Of a stretch of 64,000 nucleotides of DNA, positions 1 to 10,829 are shown in pieces. The first letter of the stretch is position 1, and each line of letters starts with the position of its first letter. Both the position numbers and the translations under genes were made by a program. Below the pieces are notes generated by a model that saw only the letters and a list, made by a program, of their open reading frames with translations, made no database searches and was not told the origin of the DNA. Origin of the DNA: Pogostemon cablin (Eukaryota > Streptophyta > Magnoliopsida > Lamiales > Lamiaceae); the NCBI GenBank assembly GCA_023678885.1, contig CM043013.1, positions 16,400,791 to 16,464,790 on the forward strand, given 5' to 3'.

Positions 1-1208
1 ATATTTTACATGAAATGATTTTTCAAGATATTGCAAATAAGAGCGCAAGTGGCCAAGGTTGCTGTAAATTACTACTCTGTCATTGTACAATCAGATATGT
101 GCAGGAATTTGTTGAAGAACCATTCCATTTCAATAATGTTTTTTATCTTTATCTTATTTTCAATTCCGTTTATTTCCTGAATTTTGCTTGAAGGATTTTC
201 AGTATGCAAGCTGATAAATCAAAATTTTCCTCTTGTTGTTTAATATTAGTCTCACAGAAGTTAAAGGTTGTGGTAAAATGCAGTAGTTTGCTGATATCTG
301 GTACATTGAACTCATCTTCTTCATGTTGGTGCATATGCATGTTCCTACCTTTACAATGGATAAGGTGTGGCTGATGGCCATCTGCATAGTTTCCATGCAG
401 AATCATGTGATATGGTCTGGTTGGATTTTCTTTACTTTGATACTTTAATATTAACTCAAGCTGCATGTTGGTTGCTGGCTGGCTACGTCATTCCTTGCAT
501 GTCTACAAGACGAGGTTTTCTGGATGAGTTCGTTCAAAAACTCGTCCTGTATAGTGATAAAGGCCGCTGCTTACCCGGATTTTGTTGATTTTACGACCAA
601 TATTACCATCTTTTGCACTCTCTAGGTTGTGTTGAGATTGAATCCTAAATTTTGGGATTCTTAAAGATAGCACATAAAGGGTGTCTGATGCCAAAGCAAA
701 TTGTGAATTGATTCTGATAAGTTATTCCCAAATCTCAATTCAGGTGCCACCACCCTCCTTTTTTTATGTTTTTACTTGTATTTTATTTTATTTTAAATAT
801 TAATTTATTAGCTAATATATGCAGTGTAAAGCTACTTTATGGTTGGATAAGATTGTATTATGGCCTTTATTTCTCATAATGTGTTTGATATTGTAGGATT
901 ACACGGTTTTAATTTTGCTGGCATCAGAGTGTCTTTTGCAAAAGGTGGAGTGTGAAGCAACTCTGATGTGTAAAAATGCCATCTTTTTCAACATTTGGTA
1001 TTGTGGGTGTCATCACCACCACCCCCCATGATCAAGATTTGGTTGTAAAGTATGCTCATGTCCATGTCAGCTCTGCCTCTCTTTTTATTCTTACTGGGTA
1101 TTCTAAAGCAAAGCTCCATAAAGTAAACATCAGCCCCCCACCCCACCTACCCACCCACAACGTCAGCCATGTTGTAATGTTTGAACCTCCAAACTTGTAT
1201 CCATTCAT
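1..1208. other. intergenic DNA upstream of the RING-H2 gene
   Basis: No coding region, RNA gene or element boundary is recognised here. The longest open frames are under 100 codons and have no recognisable motif. The right part (about 1120-1200) is rich in C and A and leads into a TATA box. It may hold the 3' end or intron sequence of a gene lying to the left, but no exon can be defined. Confidence 0.5.
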
Positions 1209-1218
1209 CTATATATAT
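1209..1218 (+). promoter_or_regulatory. putative TATA box of the RING-H2 gene
   Basis: CTATATATAT lies about 90 bp before the chosen start codon at 1299. A CT-rich stretch (1240-1298), typical of a plant 5' UTR, separates the two. The position fits a core promoter with transcription starting near 1240. Confidence 0.55.
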
Positions 1219-1298
1219 GCTGCTTCTAGCTATTGATATCTTCCCCCCCACTCGTTTCTCTCACTTGTCTCTCCTTAGGTTTTCAAGAATCTGTTCTA

Positions 1299-1790
1299 AT
1301 GGCTGTGAGTGATCAGTTTGTGCTGTGTAAAGCAGCTCTTATATTTGCAGTTACAAGATGTTTCTTCTCCTTTGCACTCAACCTCTTGACTTCTATGGGC
1401 CTATTCTCATCCACCTCAGATTCTTCCTCCCAACCTTCCTCCAATTGTTGCTCCTCTTCCTCATCTAACTTGAGGATCGTGAGGGAGAGTCTCTCCCTCA
1501 CGACATTCGGCACCATCGAGCATCGGCTACCTGAGAGCCACGATGACTCGTGCGCCGTGTGCTTGAACCGGCTGAGGAAAAACAGCCAAGTGTGGGAGCT
1601 GAGGAACTGCTCCCATGTGTTCCACAAGCAGTGTCTTGAGAGGTGGTTGTGCTATGATAACAGGCTAACTTGCCCACTTTGCCGATCTTCCCTGATCGAG
1701 GCAACGCCGTTGCCGTCTGCGACACCCGAGCCGCCTAGTTGGGCCGTTGAGCGGATGCTTTACTTATTCGGAGATGATCTGCTTCCTTGA
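1299..1790 (+). CDS. RING-H2 finger protein, probable membrane-associated E3 ubiquitin ligase
   Basis: Single-exon gene encoding 163 residues. A hydrophobic N-terminal segment (about residues 12-32) suggests membrane association. A Ser-rich linker follows (36-57), then a complete RING-H2 finger with zinc ligands C85, C88, C104, H106, H109, C112, C125 and C128. The 'LPES' element just before the finger and the short acidic tail resemble the brassinosteroid-responsive RHA/BRH1-type group of small plant RING proteins. Such proteins recruit an E2 enzyme through the RING and ubiquitinate substrates. The ATG at 1299 was chosen because the frame upstream has no better ATG and this start puts the TATA box at a normal distance. 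The frame is intact, and base composition rises to a coding-like GC level. The substrate cannot be inferred. Family assignment is strong; the exact orthologue is not. Confidence 0.88.
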   Translation: MAVSDQFVLCKAALIFAVTRCFFSFALNLLTSMGLFSSTSDSSSQPSSNCCSSSSSNLRIVRESLSLTTFGTIEHRLPESHDDSCAVCLNRLRKNSQVWELRNCSHVFHKQCLERWLCYDNRLTCPLCRSSLIEATPLPSATPEPPSWAVERMLYLFGDDLLP

Positions 1791-2556
1791 TTTAGTTTCT
1801 TGATCATGGGAGGCAGTTTTCTTTTTTTGGCAATTTGTCCTCTCCAACTAGGTGGATTATTAATTTATTTCATGGTAGTTGGTATTAGGTTTAGATTTGT
1901 ATATAGATGAAGTTGTTAGGGTTGCACATTTTGTGACCCACCACAAGATACATTGATCTCAACATTTTGTTTATTGGGAAATGATGCATTTGTATCATCT
2001 GATTGTAAATAATAAGAAACATCCATTCTTTTCCCAATTCAATTATTGCAACTGCATTTTCTTGTCAAATTTATTTTAGGATGTGTTCTTGGTAAAAGTT
2101 TCTTTTGGTTTTTCGACTTCGATCTGATCATGATCCAGATCGATCAATTCTTTTGGTTGTGCATGTACGAGTTATAGTGATGATAATTAAGATAAAATAA
2201 TTAACTTAAATTCATTAAGATGATATATTAGCTAGTAATGAACTTTTATGTCGAGTGAAATTAACTATAAAAGTGCGATAAAGAAAAAAAAATTAACAAA
2301 GAAGAAGAGAAAGCTACTCCATGTGGTATACTCAATTAATAATTATTTATTACATACTGTGGGGATTGTGAAAACGAGGGTATGATTCATTGCATACCAT
2401 TTGATTTGATAATCTGTTCAAATTAATTGAACCAATAGAGCTGACTAGAATTAAAGTGAATTAATTAGGTTGCACGATGAATTAAATATTGTGTGATAGT
2501 ATTATTGTTCCATTCTAATTAGTATTCCAGATTTATCACTTATTATGGTTTAATGT
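1791..2556. other. 3' UTR and intergenic DNA
   Basis: Immediately after the RING-H2 stop the sequence is T-rich, with AATAAG-like signals near 2010 that could serve polyadenylation. The remainder is AT-rich, with no gene or repeat boundary recognised. Confidence 0.5.
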
Positions 2557-2854
2557 TACTCTCGCTCTCAAAAATACATTCACACTTTTCATTCTAATAT
2601 GTTGTTAGAATACTTTTACACTCTAAAAATGAAAATAATACACAATATCAATAATCTTATAATCCTACAAAATTACAAAAATGTCACATTCTTTCTACAA
2701 ACAGTCTAGTCAAAATCAACTATATCATATATTTTATTTTATTTTATTCAATTACTCAAAATATTCCATCTCTTTCTTACACCACTACAACAAAAATTTA
2801 ATTTTCTTAAATTCTGTGCCACCAAATACATAAATGTATTTCTGTGATGGAGAG

Positions 2855-2858
<4 letters not shown>
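2557..2858. mobile_element. Stowaway/mariner-like MITE
   Basis: The left end reads CTCTCGCTCTCAAAAATAC and the right end is its imperfect inverse (GTATTTCTGTGATGGAGAGAG). Both are flanked by TA (2557-2558 and 2857-2858). About 298 bp, no coding capacity, AT-rich interior. TA target sites with CTCCCTC-like termini are typical of Tc1/mariner-derived plant MITEs. The family name is inferred from the ends only. Confidence 0.6.
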
Positions 2859-2889
<31 letters not shown>

Positions 2890-2904
2890 TATTATTATTA
2901 TTAA
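2857..2904. repeat. (ATT)n microsatellite
   Basis: About 15 near-perfect ATT units abut the right end of the MITE, interrupted once by ACT. It may have grown from the TA/ATT target site. Confidence 0.9.
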
Positions 2905-3304
2905 TTTTTTTTACGTATATTACTATTGTTATTCATTCATTCATAATCTATTTTATCCTAAATTCAGAATATTGTCATTCATTCTTCTTTGTGCTTTAAT
3001 TTATAAGAATTATTTTTTTATTAAATGGATTTAGTACTAATTTAAAAAATGTAACAGTAATTTATATAATATTATACTTTTGCGATTAATAGTTTATTTT
3101 TCTTCCAGATATAAAGTTCAAGGCTAGTTTGCTTCATGGTATAAAGGCTTGATTTACTGATTTTAAAAAAAAGTATACAGGCTTGATTTAATTATTGCAA
3201 GCATAAAAATAACGTTTTAACATTTTTTTTTGTCTAATTCGGTGTAATTTAACCAAATTATCCTTTCACCCTATTTAAAAAAAAAAAAACACCCCCACTC
3301 TTAT
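2905..3304. other. AT-rich intergenic DNA
   Basis: Homopolymer-rich sequence with no supported gene or element end. Confidence 0.5.
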
Positions 3305-3362
3305 ATTGTCAGTTGATTGGTCGGTGGAAAACTGACTGAAACCGATATTGTCAGTTGATTTG
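3305..3362. repeat. minisatellite that received the copia insertion (left part)
   Basis: A unit of about 42 bp starting ATTGTCAGTTGATT begins at 3305 and again at 3347. The second copy is cut at 3362 by the copia element and resumes at 22306. A diverged third copy follows from 22333 (TTATCAGTACTGG). The insertion therefore split a short tandem array. Confidence 0.6.
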
Positions 3363-3994
3363 TGTTGATTTATAAGTACACCAATCAATCACTATTACAA
3401 TGAATATTGAATTATAGCAGAGAATTATTAACCTTTGTTATAGATCTGGATCTCGGATCTAGGATTTTGAACGTCTCGAGATGATAGGCGAAGTCGAGTC
3501 GAGTAGAATTATTCCCGCAAGAAGAAACACGCCCCGGTAGTACTTCGGTCTTGGCGTATCTTCCCCAAAGATGAAATGACTTCTCGTTTCCGGCAAAGCA
3601 GCACCACTATCGCAGGAACTCCGGCGAACTAAGAAAGAATGGAGGACTAGATCGTCTAAACTTGCATACTATGCAAGTGTATGCAGATGCTTTGTATTTT
3701 TGGATGTCAAAAGTATTTTTCATGTTTCTTAGTGTGTTTTTAATGAATGCACAATGACCCTATTTATAGGTTCCAGAGACCACTCTCATATGGTAGGATT
3801 GTTATATTAAGTAGTGATCGTGATCACTACCATATTTGATCAATTACCATATTTGATCAAATTTACCATATTTGATCAGTTTACCATATTTGATCAATTC
3901 CACATGTGGGACTAATTTTACTCACTTTAATTATTATTTAATTGGTGATTAATTTATTAAATTAATCCTTACTAACCAATTAAATTCCCCAACA
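3363..3994 (-). repeat. copia LTR (3' LTR of the minus-strand element)
   Basis: 632 bp, starting TGTTG and ending CAACA. It matches 7489-7832 plus 22014-22300 closely along its length. A minus-strand TATA box (TATAAATA, 3761-3768) sits downstream of a short tandem repeat block. A purine-rich stretch (minus-strand reading of 3995-4005) flanks it as a likely polypurine tract. Confidence 0.9.
3828..3902 (-). promoter_or_regulatory. tandem 'ACCATATTTGATCA' repeats in copia U3
   Basis: Four copies of ACCATATTTGATCA, spaced 17-19 bp, lie 60-135 bp upstream (minus strand) of the LTR TATA box. The same block recurs in the other LTR at 22134-22206. Short direct repeats in this position often act as LTR enhancers; that role is inferred from position only. 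Confidence 0.5.
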
Positions 3995-4361
3995 ATCCCT
4001 ACATGAGTGGAATTCGGTGCCTATAAAATGCAGACACACAACCTAGTCCTCGTGAAACATTAATATATCCGGATAGGTAGCTTAGGACTTTGAACCTTCC
4101 GTAGTCCAACACTATCGAGTATACCGGTGGCTTAGTAGACATGATGTCTTTGAACTACTCCTCCTTAACGTATACTGAGACAACAGTGCGTACGCATCAA
4201 TATCTCGTATTCTCCTTGTTCTCACGTTTTGGTCCGTTTCGTCCATGGACCCACTTTGGATTCATAAGTGTTTACTTTGAAGTAGCCACTCACTTCACAC
4301 TTAGATAGTGATCTCCTATCTTGAGTACCCCGTTATACTCAACCAGCTATTACTTGACCTT

Positions 4362-5549
4362 TTAGGAATCATTAAAAGTCATAGACTTAACCTCACCACA
4401 ATACGGGTCTATACTTGGTAGAATTGCTCTACTAAGGAATGGTATGTACCAAGTTTTACTTGAACCTCTACAGTTTTGTTGTCCCTTTGAACAAAGTTCT
4501 TGGGATCTCCAGTCATCATGGTTGGGTTTCCACTGTTTTGGCCAATTACTTTGTGGATTTAACCCCATTCCTTCTAGCAATTTATTCATTTGATCTCGAT
4601 TAACTGCTTTTATAAGCGGATCCGCTATGTTGTCTTTTGACTTCACGTAATCAATTGACATTACACTACTCGAGATCAATTGTCTCACCGTGTTGTGTCG
4701 CCTACATATATGTCTAGACTTTCCATTGTACATATCTTTAAGAGCTCTTCTAATTGTGGCTTGACTGTCATAATGTACCATCACCATAGGGACCGGTTTG
4801 TTCCAACATGGAATGTCCTCAAGGAAATTATGAAGTCATTCTGCTTCTTTCCCGGCTTTATCTAAAGCTATGAACTCAGATTCCATTGTGGAACGAGCTA
4901 TACAGGTCTGTTTTGTTGACCTCCAAGACACTGCTCCGCCTCCAATAGTGAATATGTATCCACTCATGGAGAACGAGTCTTTTGTGTCAGATATTCAGTT
5001 TGCATCACTGTACCCTTCGAGTACTGCTGGATACTTTGAGTAGTGTAGCCCCACATCAAGAGTGTATTTCAAATATCTCAACACTCTTCTTAATGCTTTC
5101 CAGTGCTCATTGCTTGGATTACTCGTGTATCTACTCAGTTTGTTAACTGAATACACTATGTCAGGACGCGTACAATTGATTATGTACATTATGCTCCCTA
5201 TAACCCTTGCATACTTAGATTGAGCCACTGATTCGCTTTTATTCTTACTAAGGTGTATACTTGGATCCATGTATATTTTTTCTTCCAATTCACCATTTAA
5301 GAAGGCTGTCTCCACATCCATTTGATGAATCTCTAGATTGTGCAATGCAGCAATCGCTATAAGTACACGAATAGACGTAATTCGTGTCACTGGTGAGTAG
5401 GTATCAAAGAAATTATACCATTCATTTTGTCTAAATTCTTTAGCCACTAACCGGACCTTATATTTGTCTATTGACCCATCAGCCTTATATTTTATTTTAA
5501 GGATCCATTTGCATCCTAAGGTCTTGCAACCATTTGGTAAATCTACCAA
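4362..5549 (-). pseudogene. copia reverse transcriptase-RNase H remnant
   Basis: The 4995-5549 segment carries the copia RT start (CKWILKIKYKADGSIDKYK, then AFLNGELEEKIYM). It jumps straight to the region after the RT core (YARVIGSIMYIINCTRPDI), so about 200 residues including the YVDD catalytic motif are missing. The 4362-4787 segment continues as the RNase H C-terminal part (SRHICRRHNTVRQLI...VKSKDNIADPL). Stops and a shift separate the two. An internal deletion near 5265 is the simplest explanation. The product would be inactive. Confidence 0.85.
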
Positions 5550-5603
5550 TTCCCATGTATGATTTTACATAATGGAATCAATCTCACTATCTATAGCTTC
5601 TTT

Positions 5604-6558
5604 TCAGAATGATGCATCTGGACGAGATAGAGCTTCAGATACAGAATTGGGCTCATCTTCAACCGCGTAGGTGAAGAAGTCTTGACCAAAGTCCTTTTCT
5701 ACTCTAGCTCTCTTACTACGTCTTGGTTCTATGCTCTCTTGTGTAGATTGAACTGCAGTAGTATCTACAAGTGGTCTCTTAGAAGATGTCACTTGTGTAT
5801 TTTCTTTGCTAGGAAATATGTCTTCAAAGAATATTGCATTCCTTGATTCTATCATAGTGCCTTCAGTCATGTCAGGTACTTTCGATTTATGAATCAGAAA
5901 TCTGTAAGCACTGCTGTTAAGTGAGTACCCTACAAATATACAATCAACCATTTTAGGTCCAATTCTAACTTGTTTAGGTAGAGGCACTTCAACCTTAGCC
6001 ACACCCCCACACTTTGAGGTATTTGTATGACAGTTTACGTCCCTTCCACATTTCATAAGGAGTTTGATCCTTAGATTTGTGTGGAATCTTGTTCAGAATA
6101 TGGTTAGCTGATAGGATAGCTTCCCCCCACATGTTCTGAGGCAACCCTGAACTGATTAACATTGCGTTCATCATTTCCTTCAGAGTTCTATTCTTGCGCT
6201 CAACAACGCCATTTAATTGAGGTGAATAAGGAGCCGTTGTTTGATGTATGATGCCAGATTCGGCACATATTTATTCAAATGGTGCTACATATTCGCTACC
6301 TCTATCACTCCGAATTGCTTTAATTCGAGAGTTAAGTTGATTTTCAACTTCATTCTTGTAGCGTTTGAATTCTTCTAAAGCTTCATCTTTGCTTCTCAAG
6401 AGATACACATAATAGAATCTTGTGCAGTCATCAATAAAAGTAATAAAATACTTTTCCTCCCCTCTAGTTTGCACAAGTTTTAAATCACACGTATCAGTGT
6501 GGATCAACTCTAGAGGTTTAGTGGTCCTTTCCATTGTTGGAAATAATTGTGTTGTCAT
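5604..6558 (-). pseudogene. copia integrase core and linker remnant
   Basis: 6271-6558 reads as the start of a copia integrase core (PLELIHTDTCDL..., FIDDCTRFYYVYLL, IRSDRGSEY), with the first two catalytic Asp contexts present. 5604-6056 continues with the integrase C-terminal region (VDCIFVGYSLNSSAYRFL) and the variable linker before RT (RRSKRARVEKDFG). A stop at 6271 and a frame change between 6056 and 6271 break it. Confidence 0.85.
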
Positions 6559-7009
6559 AACAACACCAACTACCGTTCAGTGTTTGTAATTCTAAAGACC
6601 TTAGAATCCGATCTCCACCGTCCATAATCTACTTCTGTGAGTCATGAACATGTTATCCAAATTACAGCTCGATCCAACGGTTAGTTTGTGATAACTGATT
6701 ATTTCTCCTCAACTGCGCAGAATAGAATCGCCCAAAAATCTGACTTCTGTTTTCGGTACATTCCCTTCAACACAGGATTTCAACCACGATCTTCACCGTT
6801 CAAAACATATTTCGACAAGTTCCGGATGTGTTGACTAAAGTTTAGCTCGATCCGATGGTTAAAAACTCTAGCTATTGCCTCTGCAATATTACTGCACAGG
6901 ATTTTTTCTCAAAAACGTGAATTTCGTTTTTGCCCTCTTTTTTTCTTCTATCTTCCCTCAATGACTTTTAGGGTAAGATAACACCAAGTATTGAGCCTAC
7001 TTGGGCTTT
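6559..7009. repeat. unrelated filler with a diverged ~180-bp tandem duplication
   Basis: This stretch replaces the zinc-knuckle and protease part expected between copia gag and integrase. Two diverged copies are visible: GATCTCCACCGTCC at 6609 and GATCTTCACCGTTC near 6789, each followed by AGCTCGATCCAACGG or AGCTCGATCCGATGG. It may be an LTR fragment of another element, but no TSD was found. Confidence 0.45.
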
Positions 7010-7446
7010 TAAATTAGCTTCTTCTCCAAAGAATCCCACAGTTCTTTGGATGTCTTCGTGCTTAGATACACGTTGTACAGCGCATCACTAAGTCCACTAA
7101 GGATATAGTTCTTGCACAAGTAATCAGCGGAGGTCCACTGATCAAGAGTTATACGCTTTTACGTATCAGTCTCATTTTCATCCACCACTGGTGTAGACTT
7201 CTTTAAGAAGTTTACTAGATTCAGCGTGGTGAGATAGAATAACATCTTTTGCTGCCATCTCTTGAAGTTTGCACCCCCAAATTTCTCGGACTTCTCCACT
7301 GGAGTCAAAACCATGAATGGTCTCTCCATCCCCATTGGAGGATACATCCTTTGGAAATCAGTCCCAATAGGAATCTCAGCATTAACTCTCTTGAAGTTAT
7401 TAGCATTGGATGTTTCAATCCCGTCAATATCCATTGGATTAGTCAT
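7010..7446 (-). pseudogene. copia gag N-terminal remnant
   Basis: Begins with ATG at 7446 and contains a copia-type gag motif (EKFGGANFKRWQQKMLFYL). An in-frame stop at 7159 breaks it, but the frame continues with further gag-like sequence (LDQWTSADYLCKNYILSGL..., SKELWDSLEKK) to about 7010, where it runs into filler. Confidence 0.8.
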
Positions 7447-7488
7447 AGTGATTGTAGGGTTTAGAGGTTAGATGTTTCTTCTTGCGAT

Positions 7489-7832
7489 CGTTGGTTTATA
7501 GGTACACCAATCAATCACTATTAAAATGAATATTGAATTATAGCAGAGAATTATTAACCTTTCTTATAGATCTGGATCTCGGATCTAGGATCTTGAACGT
7601 TTCGAGATGATAGGCAAAGTCGAGTCGAGTAGAACTCTTCCCGCAAGAAAAAACATGCCCCGGTAGTGCTCTGGTCTTAGCGTATCTTCCCCAAAGGTGA
7701 AACGACTTCTCATTTCCGGCGAAACAGCACCGCTATTGTAGGAACTCCGGCGAACAAAGAAAGAATGAAGGGCTAGATCGTCTAGACTATGCACTATGCA
7801 AGTGTATGCAGATGCTTTGTATTTTTGGATGT
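7489..7832 (-). repeat. right copia LTR, first piece
   Basis: Aligns with 3363-3706 of the left LTR; its first base pair is mutated (CG instead of TG). It is cut after GATGT at 7828-7832 by the Athila-like element, and the rest resumes at 22019. Confidence 0.9.
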
Positions 7833-9500
7833 TGATGGACGTTTTCTCAACACACAATTAATCCCCAAGTATGAAGGATATCAATTGTAGTTTCGAAGGT
7901 GACCAAGTTAAATATCGAATCCACGGGACGGATAAATATCAATTTAATTACGTTCTAGTAGATTATGACTATTTTGGATTAAACAGTTGGTTTATAAATT
8001 AAGTAACAATTTAAATAGCTAATAAATAACAAGAGCAAGTAAATAATATTTGTGATCAATTAAGATGACAGGTAGTTCGTCAGGCCATCCATTTTCCTTT
8101 GTTAATTCGTACTTTTGTGTGTCGATGTCCGACTCTACCTTGTGGTTTATGGACGCATCACTAGACTATGCGAATATATTCTATAGACACAAATAGATAA
8201 GCTTTTGACACATGTGAGTATCCTCAGAGCAAGACGTATACTCCACCTCCCTTTCTAGGTACTATCATAATCAATTATTTCCTGTGCACTTAGTACTCTA
8301 ACCCGATTTGATCTCCCTTTTTAGGTACTATAAAGTCATACTCTTTATCCTACTTGTCAACCCGAATTCAATTCAATTAACAAACATTCATATAAGACAG
8401 TTCTAATAAGACTTCGAAATCCCTTCACTTAGAATTATAACAATTAACCCTGCTCAACAGTGAACGCACTCAATCAATAACCATGTTATGTATTCAGACT
8501 CTACACAACGATTAATGATGTACAAAACAACTATGAGTATGGATTAAAGAAACACAATCTTATATAAAATAAACCACAAGTAGTGTTGTACGGAGTATAC
8601 ACACGAAATACAAATTAACTCATGAAACCTTCATAACCCTAGAACTACCGAAGTGGCTCTAGCCCATGATTGATCTAAGAACAATCTTGGTTAGATGGAC
8701 AAATCTTACTTGAATCTCCAGCTGAATCTCTGTCACAGCCCTTCGGATGGATCACTAATCTCTTTTCTTCACTCATCTCTTGTATCACGATGTCTCTGTC
8801 TTCTCGACTGCATGAGCCTTCTTTTATACTTGTAATCACGTCTCTAGGGCTTGGAATGGGCTTTTCAAGTGATCTCACACGTTTTGGCCTCAAAAATCCA
8901 GATAAGGTAAGTTTCCGCATTTTGGTTCGACCTCGTCAACAGGTCGAACCACTGGCCAACAAGTCGAACCCCAGGTCGAACCCTGTTACTGGACACATTC
9001 TGCGTTTGGTTCGACCTCTTGTACAGGTTGAACCACTCAGGTCTTGGTCGAACCCCAGGTCGAACCACGCTACTGGACAATTTCCGCTCCTGGTTCGACC
9101 AACTGTCAGGTCGAACCCCCAACGTCGTGGTCGAACCCATCTTCTCACGAACTGGTTCGACCATGGTTCGACCTGATAAATAGGTCGAACCCCTTGAGTC
9201 ATGGTCGAACCCATCTTCTGCTGTTCCAAAATGCTGGTTCGACCTGTAGGAGAGGTCGAACCCTCCTCCATTAGGTCGAACCCTACTCTTTCCTTGGCGG
9301 TTCGCGTGGTCTCGACTTCGTCTCTTCGATTCTTGGCACTTCCACTCCGTTTTTGCTATGAAAACCACTTAAATAGCTCCACTAACACCTGATTCATGCT
9401 AATTCACAATATATATAGGTTTTCCACCTATTTCCACCTCAAAACTCTCCAAAACTAGCACAAAACATGGTGCTAAACTTGTGAATTTACACACTCATCA
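7833..9500 (-). repeat. Athila-like LTR (3' LTR of the element)
   Basis: 1,668 bp, TGATG...CATCA, the same length as the partner at 20346-22013. It carries a block of GGTTCGACC/GGTCGAACC hairpin repeats at 8924-9290 and a TA-rich TATA-like stretch near 9408-9418. Confidence 0.95.
8924..9290. repeat. 84-bp nested-hairpin repeat array in the left LTR
   Basis: GGTTCGACC starts recur at 8924, 9008, 9092, 9154/9165 and 9236 (84, 84, then about 62-82 bp apart). Each is paired with downstream GGTCGAACC copies. Most units hold an inner stem of 9-11 bp with a short loop and a second, outer complementary pair. Confidence 0.9.
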
Positions 9501-9514
9501 AACCCCCAAACTTA
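9501..9514 (-). promoter_or_regulatory. polypurine tract of the Athila-like element
   Basis: The minus strand reads TAAGTTTGGGGGTT immediately before the 3' LTR. This is the expected place and composition for plus-strand DNA priming in Ty3/gypsy elements. An identical 14-base copy occurs at 13914-13927. Confidence 0.75.
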
Positions 9515-10829
9515 CACATTGCTCGTCCCGAGGCAACCAAATCAAACCACAGGAGTCGTGTATAATTCACCAAGATCAAGTACAACACATATCACACATG
9601 CAACTTCATTCAATCAAACAAATATTAATTACTTCATATATATCACTCATGCAAAATCAATCCAATCACACATCATTCGGAGTACTAAGTAATTTCGCTC
9701 ACAAGATAAGTATTTATTCTCTTCCACTCAAGTGCGTGAGGCACTATATAGGTTAATATAAACACTCATATCAATCCATATTCATGCGTAACCATAAGCT
9801 TGGCAAAGGTCTCAAAAATCAACTTATAATCGACTCTTCACTAGGATCACAAAGGACTTGCTTTTGAGTTATAATGTTGGCTCTTTGGAAAAAGGTAGGA
9901 AAATTTGGACTTAGTGACTTAAGACACTAGTAGAGAGTTACCTTGGAGGTTCTCGATTTCTTCTTCTTACAGCAAGTTCTCCTCCAATGTCGTCTCTTGA
10001 ACTTGTAAAATTCCTGAATTTCCTTCTTTTCATGGCATTAACATCATCTTCTTAAACAATTCGGGTACCGGTTTTAGGCACTACCCTTCTCGTATATATA
10101 GACCATCAGCTGCTAAGCTACATGCAACACGTATAAACAATCGGGGTACCAGTTTCGGGCACTAGCCCTAAACAAGATTTGACCATATTCTTTTCATCCA
10201 ACCATGTTCTATCCTCCTTTTCTTCTTGCAACACTTACTCACCTCCACTCTCTCTACCAATGAATAGGTTAATCAAAGCTCAAGTAAAGGTTTATAAGGT
10301 TATTTACTTCGGCTACCAAAGAAAAGGCTTTTAACGGCTCAACAGGGCATCCAAAGATAAATAAGATCATTAGGAAGGATAAATTTGGCTAAGTAGCTTA
10401 ATCACAAAATAATGGCCTAAGATCATGCCCTAGCAATTTATCAATCATAAGTCTCACACAAGACTCCAAGCCAAGTTCTAGAATACGTTCATATGAATGA
10501 TCCTCTCAAGAATAAAATAATCATGATCAAGAATGATTAAAAAATTCAAATCCTCACATAGGTAATCCTAGTACTCCTCATAGCACATAATTAAGATCAA
10601 TTCCACAAGAACTAAATATACTTATCAACTAAACATGCTTTTCATCAATAGAAATTAACACATGAACATATGAATGCACAAAAATCAATAAGTTTGTACC
10701 CAATCAATCATACAAGATATCACTTATACATTCCACTCACGCATGAATCACACCCCATCCTAAAGATAAAATAAAAAAAAATAATGGAATCAAGATGAAT
10801 CGAAGGAAACAAAAAAAAAACCTGAAAAA
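9515..10829 (-). other. 3' untranslated spacer of the Athila-like element
   Basis: No coding frame of note. An imperfect direct repeat (GGGTACCGGTTTTAGGCACTA near 10064 and GGGTACCAGTTTCGGGCACTA near 10145) lies about 81 bp apart. Confidence 0.55.

Noticed and set aside
8924..9290. GGTTCGACC repeats as tRNA B-box (TFIIIC) sites
   Set aside because: The first seven bases match GGTTCGA of the B box, but the conserved final C of the consensus is not met in most copies and no A box precedes them.
8865..9368. 167-codon frame in the left LTR as a gene
   Set aside because: It is the translation of the hairpin repeats and lies wholly inside an LTR; the partner LTR does not keep the same full frame.
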